A DNA stretch of 64,000 bases, from NCBI GenBank assembly GCA_025174535.1, contig JALBUN010000049.1:1054001-1118000 (forward strand), read 5' to 3'. Below, one piece after another: positions 24,202 to 35,168 of this stretch (its first letter is position 1; each line of letters begins with the position of its first letter). Origin of the DNA: Cantharellus purpuraceus. Its lineage: Eukaryota; Basidiomycota; Agaricomycetes; Cantharellales; Hydnaceae. The notes under the pieces were generated by a model. The model was not told the origin of the DNA and ran no database searches. It saw nothing but the letters and a program-made list of their open reading frames with translations. Both the position numbers and the translations under genes were made by a program.

Positions 24202-26340
24202 GGTACACGGGTGGCTTGTGACAGGAGTGTGACGCAGCCTCTACAGTAATTAAACCGTCACCGCTGTAATCGCATGTCGGCAACTTTACCTCTGAGATCT
24301 AAGCTCTGAGCTTTGTTTAGTCTTGCCTTCGCAACGGAAACTTTACTGTCAACGTTTTGCTAATAAGTCAATTTATATCTGATACACAGATGATCTACCA
24401 GCGAGCCCGAGTTTTATTGATCAAAGTCTCGTTGGGAGTCGGCGAGCCGAGAGATGCAACTAGTCGCAGTTCCCCTTTCTATAGCACCTAAATTGAACAC
24501 ACACACACTCCCCTTTCTATGCCGTTATCCCAGAGACTTTATTCAATTTGGCACGCATCACTCGGCTACGGGCCAGTAGTATACTAGATAATACACGGAC
24601 TGAGTGGACACAGATATACCCACGTTAACTTCAAACATACAACGCATTGAGATTATCAGATAACTATGTGCAGAATGGATTCAGTGACACCACCATGAAT
24701 CAGCTCGAGATTCATAATGTCAACACCGCCCATGCCCTTCAATATCAAATGAGGTGAGGAGTCACGACTTGGCCAGGCCATACTTGACAAGCTGGTCGAC
24801 CCTGGCTGGCACTTGGCAGCCGGTCACTTTTAAGTAACTAGAGTGTCCGGCTAGAGCGGCAACGCAGCGTGGTCTGTGCACGCAGCTCGCTGGTATAAAA
24901 GCTGGCGTTGGGGCATCCAGAACCTCACCACTCTGGCCTTTTGGTACGTGTCACAACACTCTCATTCCTAATTTGCTGGTGACTAACAAGACCTTTGACA
25001 GGCTTAGATCAAGTGTAGTATCTGTTCTTTTTAGTTTAACCACTAAAATGGTCGCACCGCGATCATCATTGGTTGACCAATTTTTGTCACCCTCATCCTC
25101 TGACCCCTGCTTGCATGTTGGGGGATACGATGATCTTGCCATTGCAGTACTGGTTTGTGTCGTCAGGGGTCTCATCTTCTTGGTTTTTGCAGTGTCTTAA
25201 GTGGTCTGTTTTGTATAACAGCAACAAGAGCACAGCAAATGACGGAAGTGGCGAGGACCAGGCAGGTGTGGTCTTAGGATGCTTCCTGCAGCGTAGTTTT
25301 ATGTTTGTAATGGCCAATCTTATAGCCTTTCCGGCCTTTGATCCGGCTGCCACTATTGCTGTTGTGCTACATCAGGTCTGCTGTTAAGCCGGAGTTGTTT
25401 TTACACTGGCAAGTATAGATGAAAGTATTTCAGCTCAGTCTGATCGACAGTTCAGAGCATGGTTGGTCCTCCTTGGCTTGGGAGGTGCTTGGTGGAGTGT
25501 TTGGTGCACTAACATCTGCCCCTCAAGGATGGGAGTGACAATCTAGGACTGGGACCAGTGTGCTTATTCTGTTCAAAGGGGTCTCTAGACTTGCTTTTTT
25601 TGCTGCTTCATGTCTTCTTTGAAAGCAAGGCTCCTTCAAGCGGTTCAAATTCATATCTATATCATCCTGAGCTGTGCAGCGGGCTTTGACTGGTCATTCC
25701 TGGACCTCTAGCTGTAGCATCAGATGGTTGGACATGCTTTGAGAGGTCACAAGCAAAGTCCCGTGGTCGAAATCTGGGAGAATGCTGTCAATGTCAGCTA
25801 TGCCTAATACTTACTATCTGAGTTACAAGCATTTTTAGGCGTGTCGCTATCAATCGTTGCAAAAGCACGCCTGATATAGCTCCATAACGACACCCACCCT
25901 CAAAGTCCGTGGGTTTCAGGACGGCCCTCTTAAGAGTTTCGACCGACCTATAGGTGGCATAGTGAGGGTCGTTCACAGTACAGGTCCTACGCTTCCAGTG
26001 ATAATGTGATCCACATCGTACGTGCCAAGCTCTCCTAGTAGGTAGTTCTAAATCAATACTATGCCTCTTGAAGTTTTCCAATCAATCTCCTTGTGCTAGC
26101 TCAAAATAGTCAGTGGGACAGACAAAGCACATGCCAGTGTGTGTACCCGATCGGTCACGTTCCAGATCAGCGGAATTTGGGTGAGGCAGAGGATGGTATA
26201 TTTGCAGCATACTAACGCAGTACATGGGTTCGGAAACACGCTGGAGTTTTCCGGTGATCAGGAAAATGCAGACATGTATATCCAGATGAGCAGCATGTGA
26301 GATCCTTTTATTGATATCCAACTAATACATTAACAACGCG
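24202..26340. other. Gene-poor region upstream of the sirtuin
   Basis: About 2.1 kb with no gene I can support. It contains a short CA run at 24498-24510 and duplicated words CCCCTTTCTAT at about 24471 and 24512. A promoter-like GGTATAAAAG lies at about 24890. Two minus-strand frames (25794-26081 and 26082-26321) lack recognisable domains. It is possibly decayed transposon or gene sequence. Confidence 0.4.
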
Positions 26341-27310
26341 GAACAGCATCGTACAACATATCGATCATGTCGATAAGGAAGGTCAACACACTGACTTTCA
26401 AAGGAGTTTCTTGAACAAATTCAATTGAGGCGTTCAAGGAACAGGAACCGGTCACATAGGACGAAAACTACATTACAAATCGCACACACTACAAATATTA
26501 ATGCACTCACAAGATAAACTACAAATCTCCCAAATCAGAAGTCCTTCAACACTACAAATATTCAGGCACTACAAATATTACTTGACTTGAAGCAGAAGAG
26601 GACGATGTGATTAGTCACTACTTTTTGTTTTGGGTTAGTCGTCTCCTTTGTTGAGGGCCTTTCACGTTGATTAATCAGCTATGATTACGCCAATGTAGGG
26701 TGCTGGAGTTTCATTCATTGCTCCTTGGAAAGTGATAGGTGTTGTCAGATTGCTCCTCTCCTTAGCTGGTACAATTGCCCTGGCTTTTAGCGCACTATTG
26801 TGATCTCTCATCAACGACATATTGGACATTTATATCCTCGCTGGCAGTGCGCCATTAACATCGGATGCATTGTAGACTGTTCTCTCCGCTTTAGCCCAGC
26901 TCTTCCAGACACTATTTATGCAATCGTGCACGAGGAGCGGGTAGCATCATTTCCGTCACGGTTGTCTAGGACACCTGGCTAATATTCTAACATCTACGTA
27001 AAGTGTCTCTGAGATTGGTCTTCTTGACTACTACCATGGGCAACCTGGAGCTTGGCACGTGTCCATTGCAGCTATTGTCATTCTATCTGGGAGCTTACAG
27101 AGTAAACTTGATTGACATAACATCACTGGACGTACGTTCCGCAGTAGCGCCACCATGGCTCACAACATCCTCGATGGCTGCACATGAAATGCTTCGTTTC
27201 CCACCCTGCAGGGTCCGTAGTCTATAAAAACAAGAGGTTCGTTGACAGTACATTCTTCAACTCCCTCATTAGAGTTGCCTCACGCACACCCTCCGTGACA
27301 CAGCTTGAAT
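26341..27310. promoter_or_regulatory. Upstream region of the hydrophobin gene, with TATA box
   Basis: There is no gene in this stretch. Repeated words ACTACAAATA occur at about 26485-26580. A TATA-like TCTATAAAAACAAG lies at about 27220-27235, some 85 bp before the hydrophobin ATG, a usual distance for a strongly regulated fungal gene. The rest shows nothing notable. Confidence 0.5.
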
Positions 27311-27854
27311 ATGGCTCTCTCCTTTTTGACCTTCGCTTGTGCCCTCAGTCTTATCAATGCCTGGACGATTCCAGCAACTCCTACGTGAGTCGCCTTGCCT
27401 TGCATCTCTTGCATAATGATAATGGTTCCGAGAAAGGCCCACAACTATCAGTCAGTGTAACACTGGAGACCTCAAATGCTGCAACTCGGCACAGACGGCC
27501 GGTGGACTTCTGTCAGGTGTGCTTCGGGCGGAGGTCGAGGCACGTAGTATTGAACCGCAAGAGTTGATCTGGTGAGTGGGGGGACAAGAAACTTAATTAT
27601 AGTGAAGTGACCCGCTACCTTAGGTTGGGCTGCAGTCCTCTCTCTATCATCGGCATCGGATCTGGTAGCGAGTGGTGGGCTATTCTGTTCTGTCCACCTA
27701 ATCATTTTTTAACGGGGGGGATACAGTTCTCAACAGCCTGTTTGCTGCGAAAACAATGAGCAGAATGGCCTGGTAGCTATGTTTGACCACCCTCATTAGT
27801 TTCGGCTAATATTGTTTTTAGATCAATGTCAATTGCTCGCCAATCACTCTCTGA
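27311..27854 (+). CDS. Class I hydrophobin, small secreted amphipathic protein
   Basis: Secreted protein that self-assembles at air-water interfaces and coats hyphae or spores. Five exons (27311-27384, 27452-27571, 27624-27674, 27727-27772, 27822-27854) sum to 324 nt, exactly 107 codons plus stop. The start MALSFLTFACALSLINA is a signal peptide. The eight-cysteine pattern is complete: C-X6-CC-X32-C-X13-C-X5-CC-X12-C. Visible pieces are QCNTGDLKCCNSAQT, LGCSPLSIIGIGSGSEC, SQQPVCCENNEQNGL and INVNCSPITL. The C-terminus NVNCSPITL matches the class I type. No single long frame shows the gene; it appears only after splicing out four introns. An out-of-frame 127-codon ORF overlaps it and was rejected. 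It stands alone in a gene-poor region. Confidence 0.93.
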
Positions 27855-28853
27855 GGTCTGGGTTGGACATTGTGTGCCGATTTTCGGGGTATTCCTACAA
27901 GAGAATCGCTATAGAAAGAGGGTCAATACGAACATGTCTTCCCGGGGGCTAGTGTTGAATATTGGACAGTCAGAATACTTTTAGGACTGCTATGCATCGC
28001 AAGGGGTGATGATTGTGATACCCGTGAGACCAGGGCAAAATCATCCGGTGAGTTCGAAAACGTCGAATTGCGCTTGAAACCGAGACTATGGAAAGACTAC
28101 TATATCAAACCCACATGGATCACTGAAGATAACAAGACAATATAAAAACAAGGTACCACGGTACCATTAACACGACTTTATAAGCCCGGCCGGCCGGTAG
28201 GCGCGGCGCAATGATATATGCCGGCCAATACAATGGCAAGTACTATAACACGGTCGTCTCTCCGACCCTTTCAACAGGCCGTGCTCACAGTACTTGGACA
28301 AATCATCCAAAACCCTCCCTTCCTGTCATGTCGCGGTTCATATTTCGCTTGTGTCATTCATCCGCAGTGGCATGAGTCACATGTGGGGGCTTTTAGACGG
28401 GGTGATGGGGCAAAGACATCGCATATATATATATTTTCAACCGAGGGCGCGCGAAGCTTCTCCAGTGTCAAAAACCTCAATCCAAGACATGCACAGGCCT
28501 AGAGGACCAGTGTACCTACTGTCAATTGTCGACCCTGCCTGTCTAAAACGACTCGACTACATGTTAAGATAAGAATCCTTAGCATGATTCCTTCAAGTTT
28601 GCCCGTACAATTGATTGAATGTAAGTTAAGCGGGCGCTGGGTATCCCCTTGAGTGACAACATAACCCCTGATGATGTTGCAGAAACTGGTCAGTTCCGAG
28701 TGTATGTCTTGAGTATGCCATCAAACATGTCAACATTCAACCTAAAGAGGCTTGGGATTTTGTGTCTAAGACATGACTCATAGGTAGTAGATTTCCTAAC
28801 ACAGTATCGTATAAAGCATGTGTCATAAGTTATAGCACCCGCCTCCAGATAAT
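27855..28853. other. Intergenic region
   Basis: About 1 kb with no supported gene. It includes a GC-rich palindromic patch GCCCGGCCGGCCGG near 28185 and AT repeats (ATATATATAT) near 28425. A 94-codon frame at 28218 lacks any recognisable motif. Confidence 0.4.
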
Positions 28854-31360
28854 CTACTGCAGCCCTATACGATCAACGCCCTGCTTAACCTTACCAAGCA
28901 GATTGCGCATTCCATCCCGTAAACCATCGGCTTGCACACCAGCCCCGCCCTCACCACTTGTGCGGTACACACCGGGTGTCGCACCACCAAGATTTACGTT
29001 CAAGTTCCCTAGTTGCAGATTCAGCGCAGGCACATTCGACGCAGTATCGGATGGTGGGGTGTAGATTGAAGAAGGAAATGTCGAGGCAGCTGAGGAAATC
29101 ATTTCCATGAAACTTTGGTTTCATAGTCGTGATTAGAATACGGCATATAAAGACACCGTCAAAACAAACCTTGATGAATTGTGCACACATGTCCCTCCAA
29201 GGAGTATGCGTGTCCCTGATGAAAGTGAAGAGGCCGTACCGCTCGGAGACGCCGTTGATGATCCAGGCATGGACGCAGGGTCCTGGTTCAGGACGGCTAC
29301 AGTCTTAGCTTCCTCGTATGTTGTGCCACCGATCATGAACACGATTACGTCTTGTGGCCTGCAGACGTATGGATATAAGTATATTAGTTGACTCAGAGGC
29401 ATGGTATGACGTGCCGTTGCAGGGATGAATTTGGGCCAACTCCCTGTTGTCCTTCTACAAATGGGTAGCTTGTGTCTTTCAGCCGACCTCGCAAGAGATG
29501 CTCCAGCGTCTGAGATAAGTGTGGAGCGTGCTGAGTGTATACGTTCTCCACGCCCTGAAGTGCACCCGTGACTGTAGGCAAACACGCTCAGAGATTCAGC
29601 GTACCTTGAGGCCTTTGAGAGCACTCCGTCCTTTAGCGAGTAAGGTCTCATTTGAGAACAAATCATCCTGTCGTTGATCTGAGCCCGTCAGGTTCAAAAT
29701 TGCATACACGAGCTTGCATTTGTATTAGATCACATGCTATTCTGGTCATGGATAGAAGCCATACCTGAGCTTCTCCACGGGAAACTCCTTGCACCAAAAG
29801 GGAGTCGACCAAAGCCGTGATATTATTCGCTGCCGTCTTCTGGTATCGCAATGCATATAATATAACAAGTCGTAACTTGTTTGCCGAAGGAATCGATGGG
29901 TTGGCGATCTGGGCCTGTACAATCTGTATACGCCACATGTACATGATGCTTGCACAAAATGAGAAACCGTGACCAACCTTGTAATCCGCGCCAGAAGCTG
30001 TCGCAAGACCCTGCTCAACTTCGCCTACCTCAAGCAGTTGATCTCGACCTACAATCCTGCTCAGCTCCCCCACCAACGCTACATGCTTGCTGACATTTCC
30101 TCCAAGCTTCCGGAACTCCGGATACTCTTCTACGAAGCGTTTCATGTCAGATATTGAATTGATGGCTGAAGGGGAGATTGTGCGAGATTGATATGACTGC
30201 ACGTAAGTCTTGAGTGATGACCCTAGATCCCCAAAGGTACTCAAGTATTGTGATGCGAAGAACGGATCCGTTTGCGTCGTAAGTGTTATCTCCTGTGAGG
30301 GTAATATTGTGAATATATTACATGGTGTTGTGGTAAGGACGAACCCGTAGCTCTGGACGGATATCAGGTACAAGGGAAAGATCAATACGCCCATTCTGAA
30401 TGTTGAGCAACTCGTGCACCATTGCTTGATATGTCCATTGTGACAGAAGAGGAGTCACAGGGTCGTTCCGTCGGTCAAGAATCAATAGTAAAGGTGGCAC
30501 CTGTGTCAACCGGAAATCGAATAGGGCAGCTTCCGATTGTATTCTGTGCTGCGGAAGATAAGATAACATTGACAGGCATAAGAGCACGGTAACAATCACC
30601 AGCACTTCCCCCCCCAGTTTTTTGGCCAGTGAACTCATTCGCTCATAGCGTATGATAGGTTTTTTCTTGAGACTGAGTAAAACCGCAGTGATGCCCTGTA
30701 CGGAGCGCTCAAGGGCTGCTTCATTCCAGCTGCTGAGAGTTGACCCCCAGAGCGGCCGTGTCGACGTGGGGTAATGATTTAAAGAAAACAAGGAAGGCAA
30801 AAGGGGAGCATAATCAGCAAAATACTCCTGAAAATGTGTGAGATGCTGAAAGAAGTCGAACTTGGCAACTCACCTGCACTTCCCGGATGACCTCGTACTC
30901 ATCCACTTCTGCCAGACGTTCGATAGCAACTTTTTTCAATATGTTGCTGAAGTCTATACAGACGATAAGTGAGTCTCGGATTCAAAAATAAAATTTGGCG
31001 GAACGGCGTGATTCACCCACTGACAGAGATAGTACTCTCCATACTTTGGCTCCCTGAGCTCATCTGCCAGAGCCTCAAGGCTCTCCGCACTAGGATGGAG
31101 GAAACATACACATTTCAGGTGAGCCATACGATCTCGATTTTTGTTGTCTATTCGATCTGTGAGATAAACTTGGTGTGAAAGTAACGTTGACTGGGTCGAA
31201 GCAAGTGAAATGATAGGTGTCTGAAACAAGATCAGGCAAACAGAAGGACAAGTGGAAGCATCTGGCGTACTGTGTGGGAGTCTAGAAGAAGGACCTTGAT
31301 AGAAGAGGGCTCAGACACCATCTTCGTAATGTACGTTTCTATAGCTTTTGTGACATCCAT
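28854..31360 (-). CDS. VPS45: Vps45, Sec1/Munc18-family vesicle-fusion regulator
   Basis: SM protein that binds the syntaxin Tlg2/Pep12 class and promotes SNARE assembly in Golgi-to-endosome traffic. The start at 31360 reads [20 protein letters not shown] followed by [10 protein letters not shown]. Next come [57 protein letters not shown] and [40 protein letters not shown] and [20 protein letters not shown], both hallmarks of Vps45, follow, then [13 protein letters not shown] and [19 protein letters not shown] low-complexity Ser/Thr stretch and a C-terminal tail ending [13 protein letters not shown] complete it. About ten introns are removed. The tail after residue ~560 is longer and more Gly/Asn-rich than in yeast. 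It is divergent from the DUF6533 gene. Confidence 0.93.
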
Positions 31361-31890
31361 AATAGAAGAACACGTCTGGTGCACGGGACTCGAATGCTAT
31401 AAGCAGTGTTTTTGAGAGATCCACCCTGACTGAATCTGGGATATCGTTACAACTGTAAGTGTTGTGGCGGTGCGTGGCAAAAGTCACGTGATCTTAAGCT
31501 ACTAATTTGAAGTTTCGGCCAAATTCAGGCTCAGTTGGCTTGAGAGATTCGAAGCTCATGAACAAGATACACATTTGGTGCAATATCTTCGCCTAAACTT
31601 AGGCTTGGCATCGGATCTCCTTGCTTCAGTCACCCGGCGCAGTGCGTAATATAAGGCTTCCCTCTGCTAAGTAGCCTTTTGTTTGTTCCGCCAGGCACAG
31701 GATAACGTCCATGGGGTGTCATATTCGTTTGACCTGTGAAGGGATGGATTAGGTAGTATATCAACACCGCCTGCAACGAGCCTTACCCATGTATTGCGAT
31801 ATTCATACATTAGCGACATATACCGTTTAGTATACAGTGACTACCCGACGCCAAGCTACCATTCAGATGGGCTCCCCCTTCAGCTTTATA
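31361..31890. other. Divergent intergenic region, VPS45 / DUF6533 gene
   Basis: About 530 bp between two divergent starts; presumed promoters for both. No distinct motif was found beyond AT-rich stretches near 31800-31830. Confidence 0.4.
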
Positions 31891-33544
31891 ATGTCCTTTA
31901 CAGACCTTCGATCTATGGCCCAAGTACTCACTGACCGCCACTACATATACCTCCATGCCAGTTCATCACCTGTACCAAGAGGAGTCATCAACTGTAGAGA
32001 GAGCAGAAATGTATGTCTCTTGTAACCTACTAACCTACTGACCGCATGTTCAACCGTATGTCCTTCATATGCGCAGAGTCGTCGTCATATCCACCCATAT
32101 TTCCATTCTAAGTTCGAATTGTTTTCTGTTTCTGGTTCTTCTCTTTTGACATAGCGTTACTCTAGCTCTCTTTTCTTATGATTACCTTCTGAACCTCTCC
32201 CAAGAGGTAAAGCTTATGTGGCGCCGACCGTATCAGCCTGCCACGATTCTCTACTTTACGAGTCGATACTTGCCCTTTGTGGGCTTGATACATGATCTTG
32301 TAAAGGCACAGGCGGAGCTTCGCGAGGCAGTCGACCAGGTACGCCCCTTCACCTCTAATTGAATCGCGACTCTGATCAGTCTCTTTTGGCATATAGTATG
32401 ATTCATATCTGATGCCCTTGACTGCCATGAATTAGAACTTTCAGGACCTGTCCGGGGTTTCAGTTTATAGATGCAACACGGCTGCTGGTTACTACAGCCG
32501 TCATAGGTGCTTCCATTCTATTTTCCAATCCTCATCTAAAGGTTTGCTAGCCGTCATGGTGACGCAGACATATGCTTTCTACAACCATAGTCGCCTCGTA
32601 CTATTTGGTATAGGCGGACTTGCATTGGCATTGATCATTGAAGCTGGGGTTAGTATAACCTTGTTTATCAGTCTGGATCATCGCTTTGATGCCACTGTTG
32701 GAACAGTTCGAATTGGCTACAGATACATGTTCTTTTGATCCACCGGACACTCGTTTTCTGTGAGTTTTGGGCTTGACATGCCAATATATGCACTAAACTC
32801 ATTAAGGCAGGGGTCAGTCATCCTAGCTCCTGCGTATGCAGATAGATGTAAACGTTCCACAAGAGACCGCTATCTCTGTCACTGCCTTAACAGCGTTCCC
32901 TACCATGATCTTTGCCCTGACGGTGAGGAAGGTATATATCGTTTTGTGGGGGAGAAGCAAGTTCCAAGGAAATACCCGAGGAACTAAGTTAACAAATGCT
33001 ATACTATTCCAAAGTGAGTACATATTGCCACAGCGTGATAGACAAATACTGAGAGAGACATAGGCCTATGCATGTCGTACGTATAGTGAGGCAACCTTCG
33101 ATAACGAGTCGTAGCTCTCACGTCTTCACAGCGGTGTCTGCCTAGTTAGCCTTTTCAACACACTGTGGTACTTTGTGAGTTCTCCTCCCCATCGTATAAG
33201 ACCGCCAGCCGAGTCATCTTTGAAGCTTGCACCGGTAAATTATCCCTGTTTAGTTGGAAACAGACAATATCATACCCTCTAGACGACGATGAACTTAGGT
33301 ACAGGTCCTTTCGTACCACCGTGGGTTGTTGCTCTCTTTGCAATTCATCATACTTCTTAACCGGCTTTTCAGAGTCGGTGCCATTTTTACGGCTCAGTTC
33401 CTCGTGTCGCTTCGCTGTATGAGCGAGCGGCACGATACACTTGCTACGAACTCAAATGCAGTAACGCTCACAACCCTATTTTTGGGGTTTAATACTGGCA
33501 TCGAAAGTTCATATCCAATGTCAGACCTCGAGTCTGCTTGGTAG
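31891..33544 (+). CDS. DUF6533-type multi-pass membrane protein
   Basis: A member of the large Agaricomycete family of predicted seven-helix membrane proteins with an N-terminal DUF6533 domain. The diagnostic stretch is VTLALFSYDYLLNLSQEVKL followed by MWRRPYQPATILYFTSRYLP. Further exons encode helices such as GLLAVMVTQTYAFYN, LVLFGIGGLALALIIEAG, VTALTAFPTMIFALTVRKVY and DGVCLVSLFNTLWYF. A final exon reads FTAQFLVSLRCMSERHDTLA and ends in SDLESAW. The biochemical role of the family is unknown. The ATG at 31891 (MSFTDLRSMAQVLTD) is tentative, since the first intron was not resolved, and several middle borders are approximate. These genes multiply by duplication in mushrooms and vary widely. 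Confidence 0.75.
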
Positions 33545-34169
33545 AGTGCATCTGATATGCGGGAGAGAGATCTTTCGATTGACTGAAGGTCAGAGAAGTC
33601 TTCTTCTCCGTTACGCCATGCTCCACGCCTCACATATCACCTCCTCGAGGCTTGTAGAGCTGTTGGGTGGGAAGGCCCTTAGACTGTTGCTTCTATTCGA
33701 CGCGGCAATATTGTAACAAGATAGAGGAATTCCACCATTCAGCTTCAGTTGAATCATATTTCCATTAGGAGAATGTAGTCGGGGGACTGTCTTCTAATTT
33801 TAGTAGAGCCAGGCGCATACTAGTAGCAGCTCCGTTCGCTGGTACTGGCACACGTACTTACTCAGAAGCTAGCGCCAACATAAACTCACCTGGCAATTCC
33901 TATCTGAGTGTATTTTAAGGTGCTGCGTCTTATCACCGCTTACCGTGTAACAACAGCCAAGTGTTCCAAATTGGTTCACATAGACAAGACTAATATAAGC
34001 TATAAGTACAGTAAGGATGCATGTTCTGGAACCGTGAGACTCAGTATACCAATGTGATTGAATTCCTATGCACAATAACGACAAGTAAGTGTATAGTTGT
34101 AGGTTATAGGGGCAATACAAGAATCCTAGGTGATAGCGCACAATAGTAAAAAGTGTCGAATCAAGTGCA
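33545..34169. other. Intergenic region between 3' ends
   Basis: About 620 bp between two convergent genes. No coding frame of note and no repeat seen. Confidence 0.4.
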
Positions 34170-35046
34170 CTACTCATCGTCTGAGCCTGAGCCTGAACTG
34201 GAGTCCGATACGTCGTCGTCGTCGTCATCGTCATCATCTGAAAAGCGACTAAAGTCAAGGGATACAATAATCGAACATTGACTAACCATCAGCGATATCG
34301 GTTTGTGACACACTCGCTGCGGCTTCTGCTTTCCGGATTGCGGATCGCAGTACGTCGTCGAGTTCTACTGACGAAGAAGAGACAAGGTCAATGACAATAT
34401 CGCCGTTCTTATCCTTGATCCTAGGTCAACAGGTCAGATCGTTGGACAAACGACCTACCAGCAATAGTAATATATTTTAAACATACTTCGTATTCGCCCC
34501 CGCTTCGAGGAGACTCTCTACCACATGGTTACGTAGTTCAGGGTCCTCCAAGTTTTTGATCGCGGCATGAAGTGGGGTGTCGTGTTCCAGACGGTTTTGA
34601 AGGTCCACATCACATCCATCGTATGCCAATAAGTGCTCCAGTACTGTTGTCGAGCCAAATTGGGACCTTGAAATAAGTATAAACTTCCAGTCTTTCTTCC
34701 ATCAGAAGACTCACGCATAATGAAGCGCTGTTATATAAATATTCGATCATCAGCAATTTCGAGCGGGATGAAGACTCAAAGTGCACCAGTATTTCCCAAC
34801 CTATCGCCTCAAGCGAAAAGAATGAGTTGGCCTCGAATGGGACATGAGAGAGCTGTCAGGATATACGCACCCATCTCTAAAATTGATATCGAATTTATCA
34901 GGGTGCTCGTACACCTCTAAAAGCAAGGACTCGTTGTCGGTTCGTGCCGCAGAGATTAGTCGTTCATCTGCAGCAGTGAGTCAGGAATCGAGTACACAAT
35001 CGATATACGGCTTACTAGTGCTTGCACCTTCGTGCTCTTCCGTCAT
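34170..35046 (-). CDS. Yar1-like ankyrin-repeat protein with poly-Asp tail
   Basis: Small acidic ankyrin protein. Exons join as MTEEHEGASTNERLISAART, LLLEVYEHPDKFDINFRDG, a 14-nt exon, then LGNTALHYASQFGSTTVLEH. DGCDVDLQNRLEHDTPLHAA, HVVESLLEAGANTKIKDKNG and LDDVLRSAIRKAEAAASVSQ follow. The last exon gives nine consecutive Asp residues, then VSDSSSGSGSDDE. The pattern of two to three ankyrin repeats, a helical cap and an acidic C-terminus resembles yeast Yar1, a chaperone of ribosomal protein Rps3; that role is inferred. Codons for the Asp run form a triplet repeat at about 34211-34235. Its start is 122 bp from the divergent phosphodiesterase gene. Confidence 0.85.
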
Positions 35047-35168
35047 TGTTCGTGAGAGCCTATGAAAAGGGAGGGCGTATATATCGGCATTTGCCGTTGT
35101 GTCACAGTGACGCAGTATTGTCGACGGTGGGCCCTTTTTCAGAATCTCTACGGTTCAAGTGCATAGCC

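Noticed and set aside
24498..24510. CA-repeat microsatellite as a functional element
   Set aside because: Too short and common to carry meaning.
25794..26321. Two adjacent minus-strand ORFs as one gene
   Set aside because: There is no recognisable motif, no convincing splice join and no start context; left as unassigned sequence.
27184..27567. 127-codon plus-strand ORF over the hydrophobin
   Set aside because: It is in a different frame from the hydrophobin exons and has no domain; the hydrophobin model explains the region.
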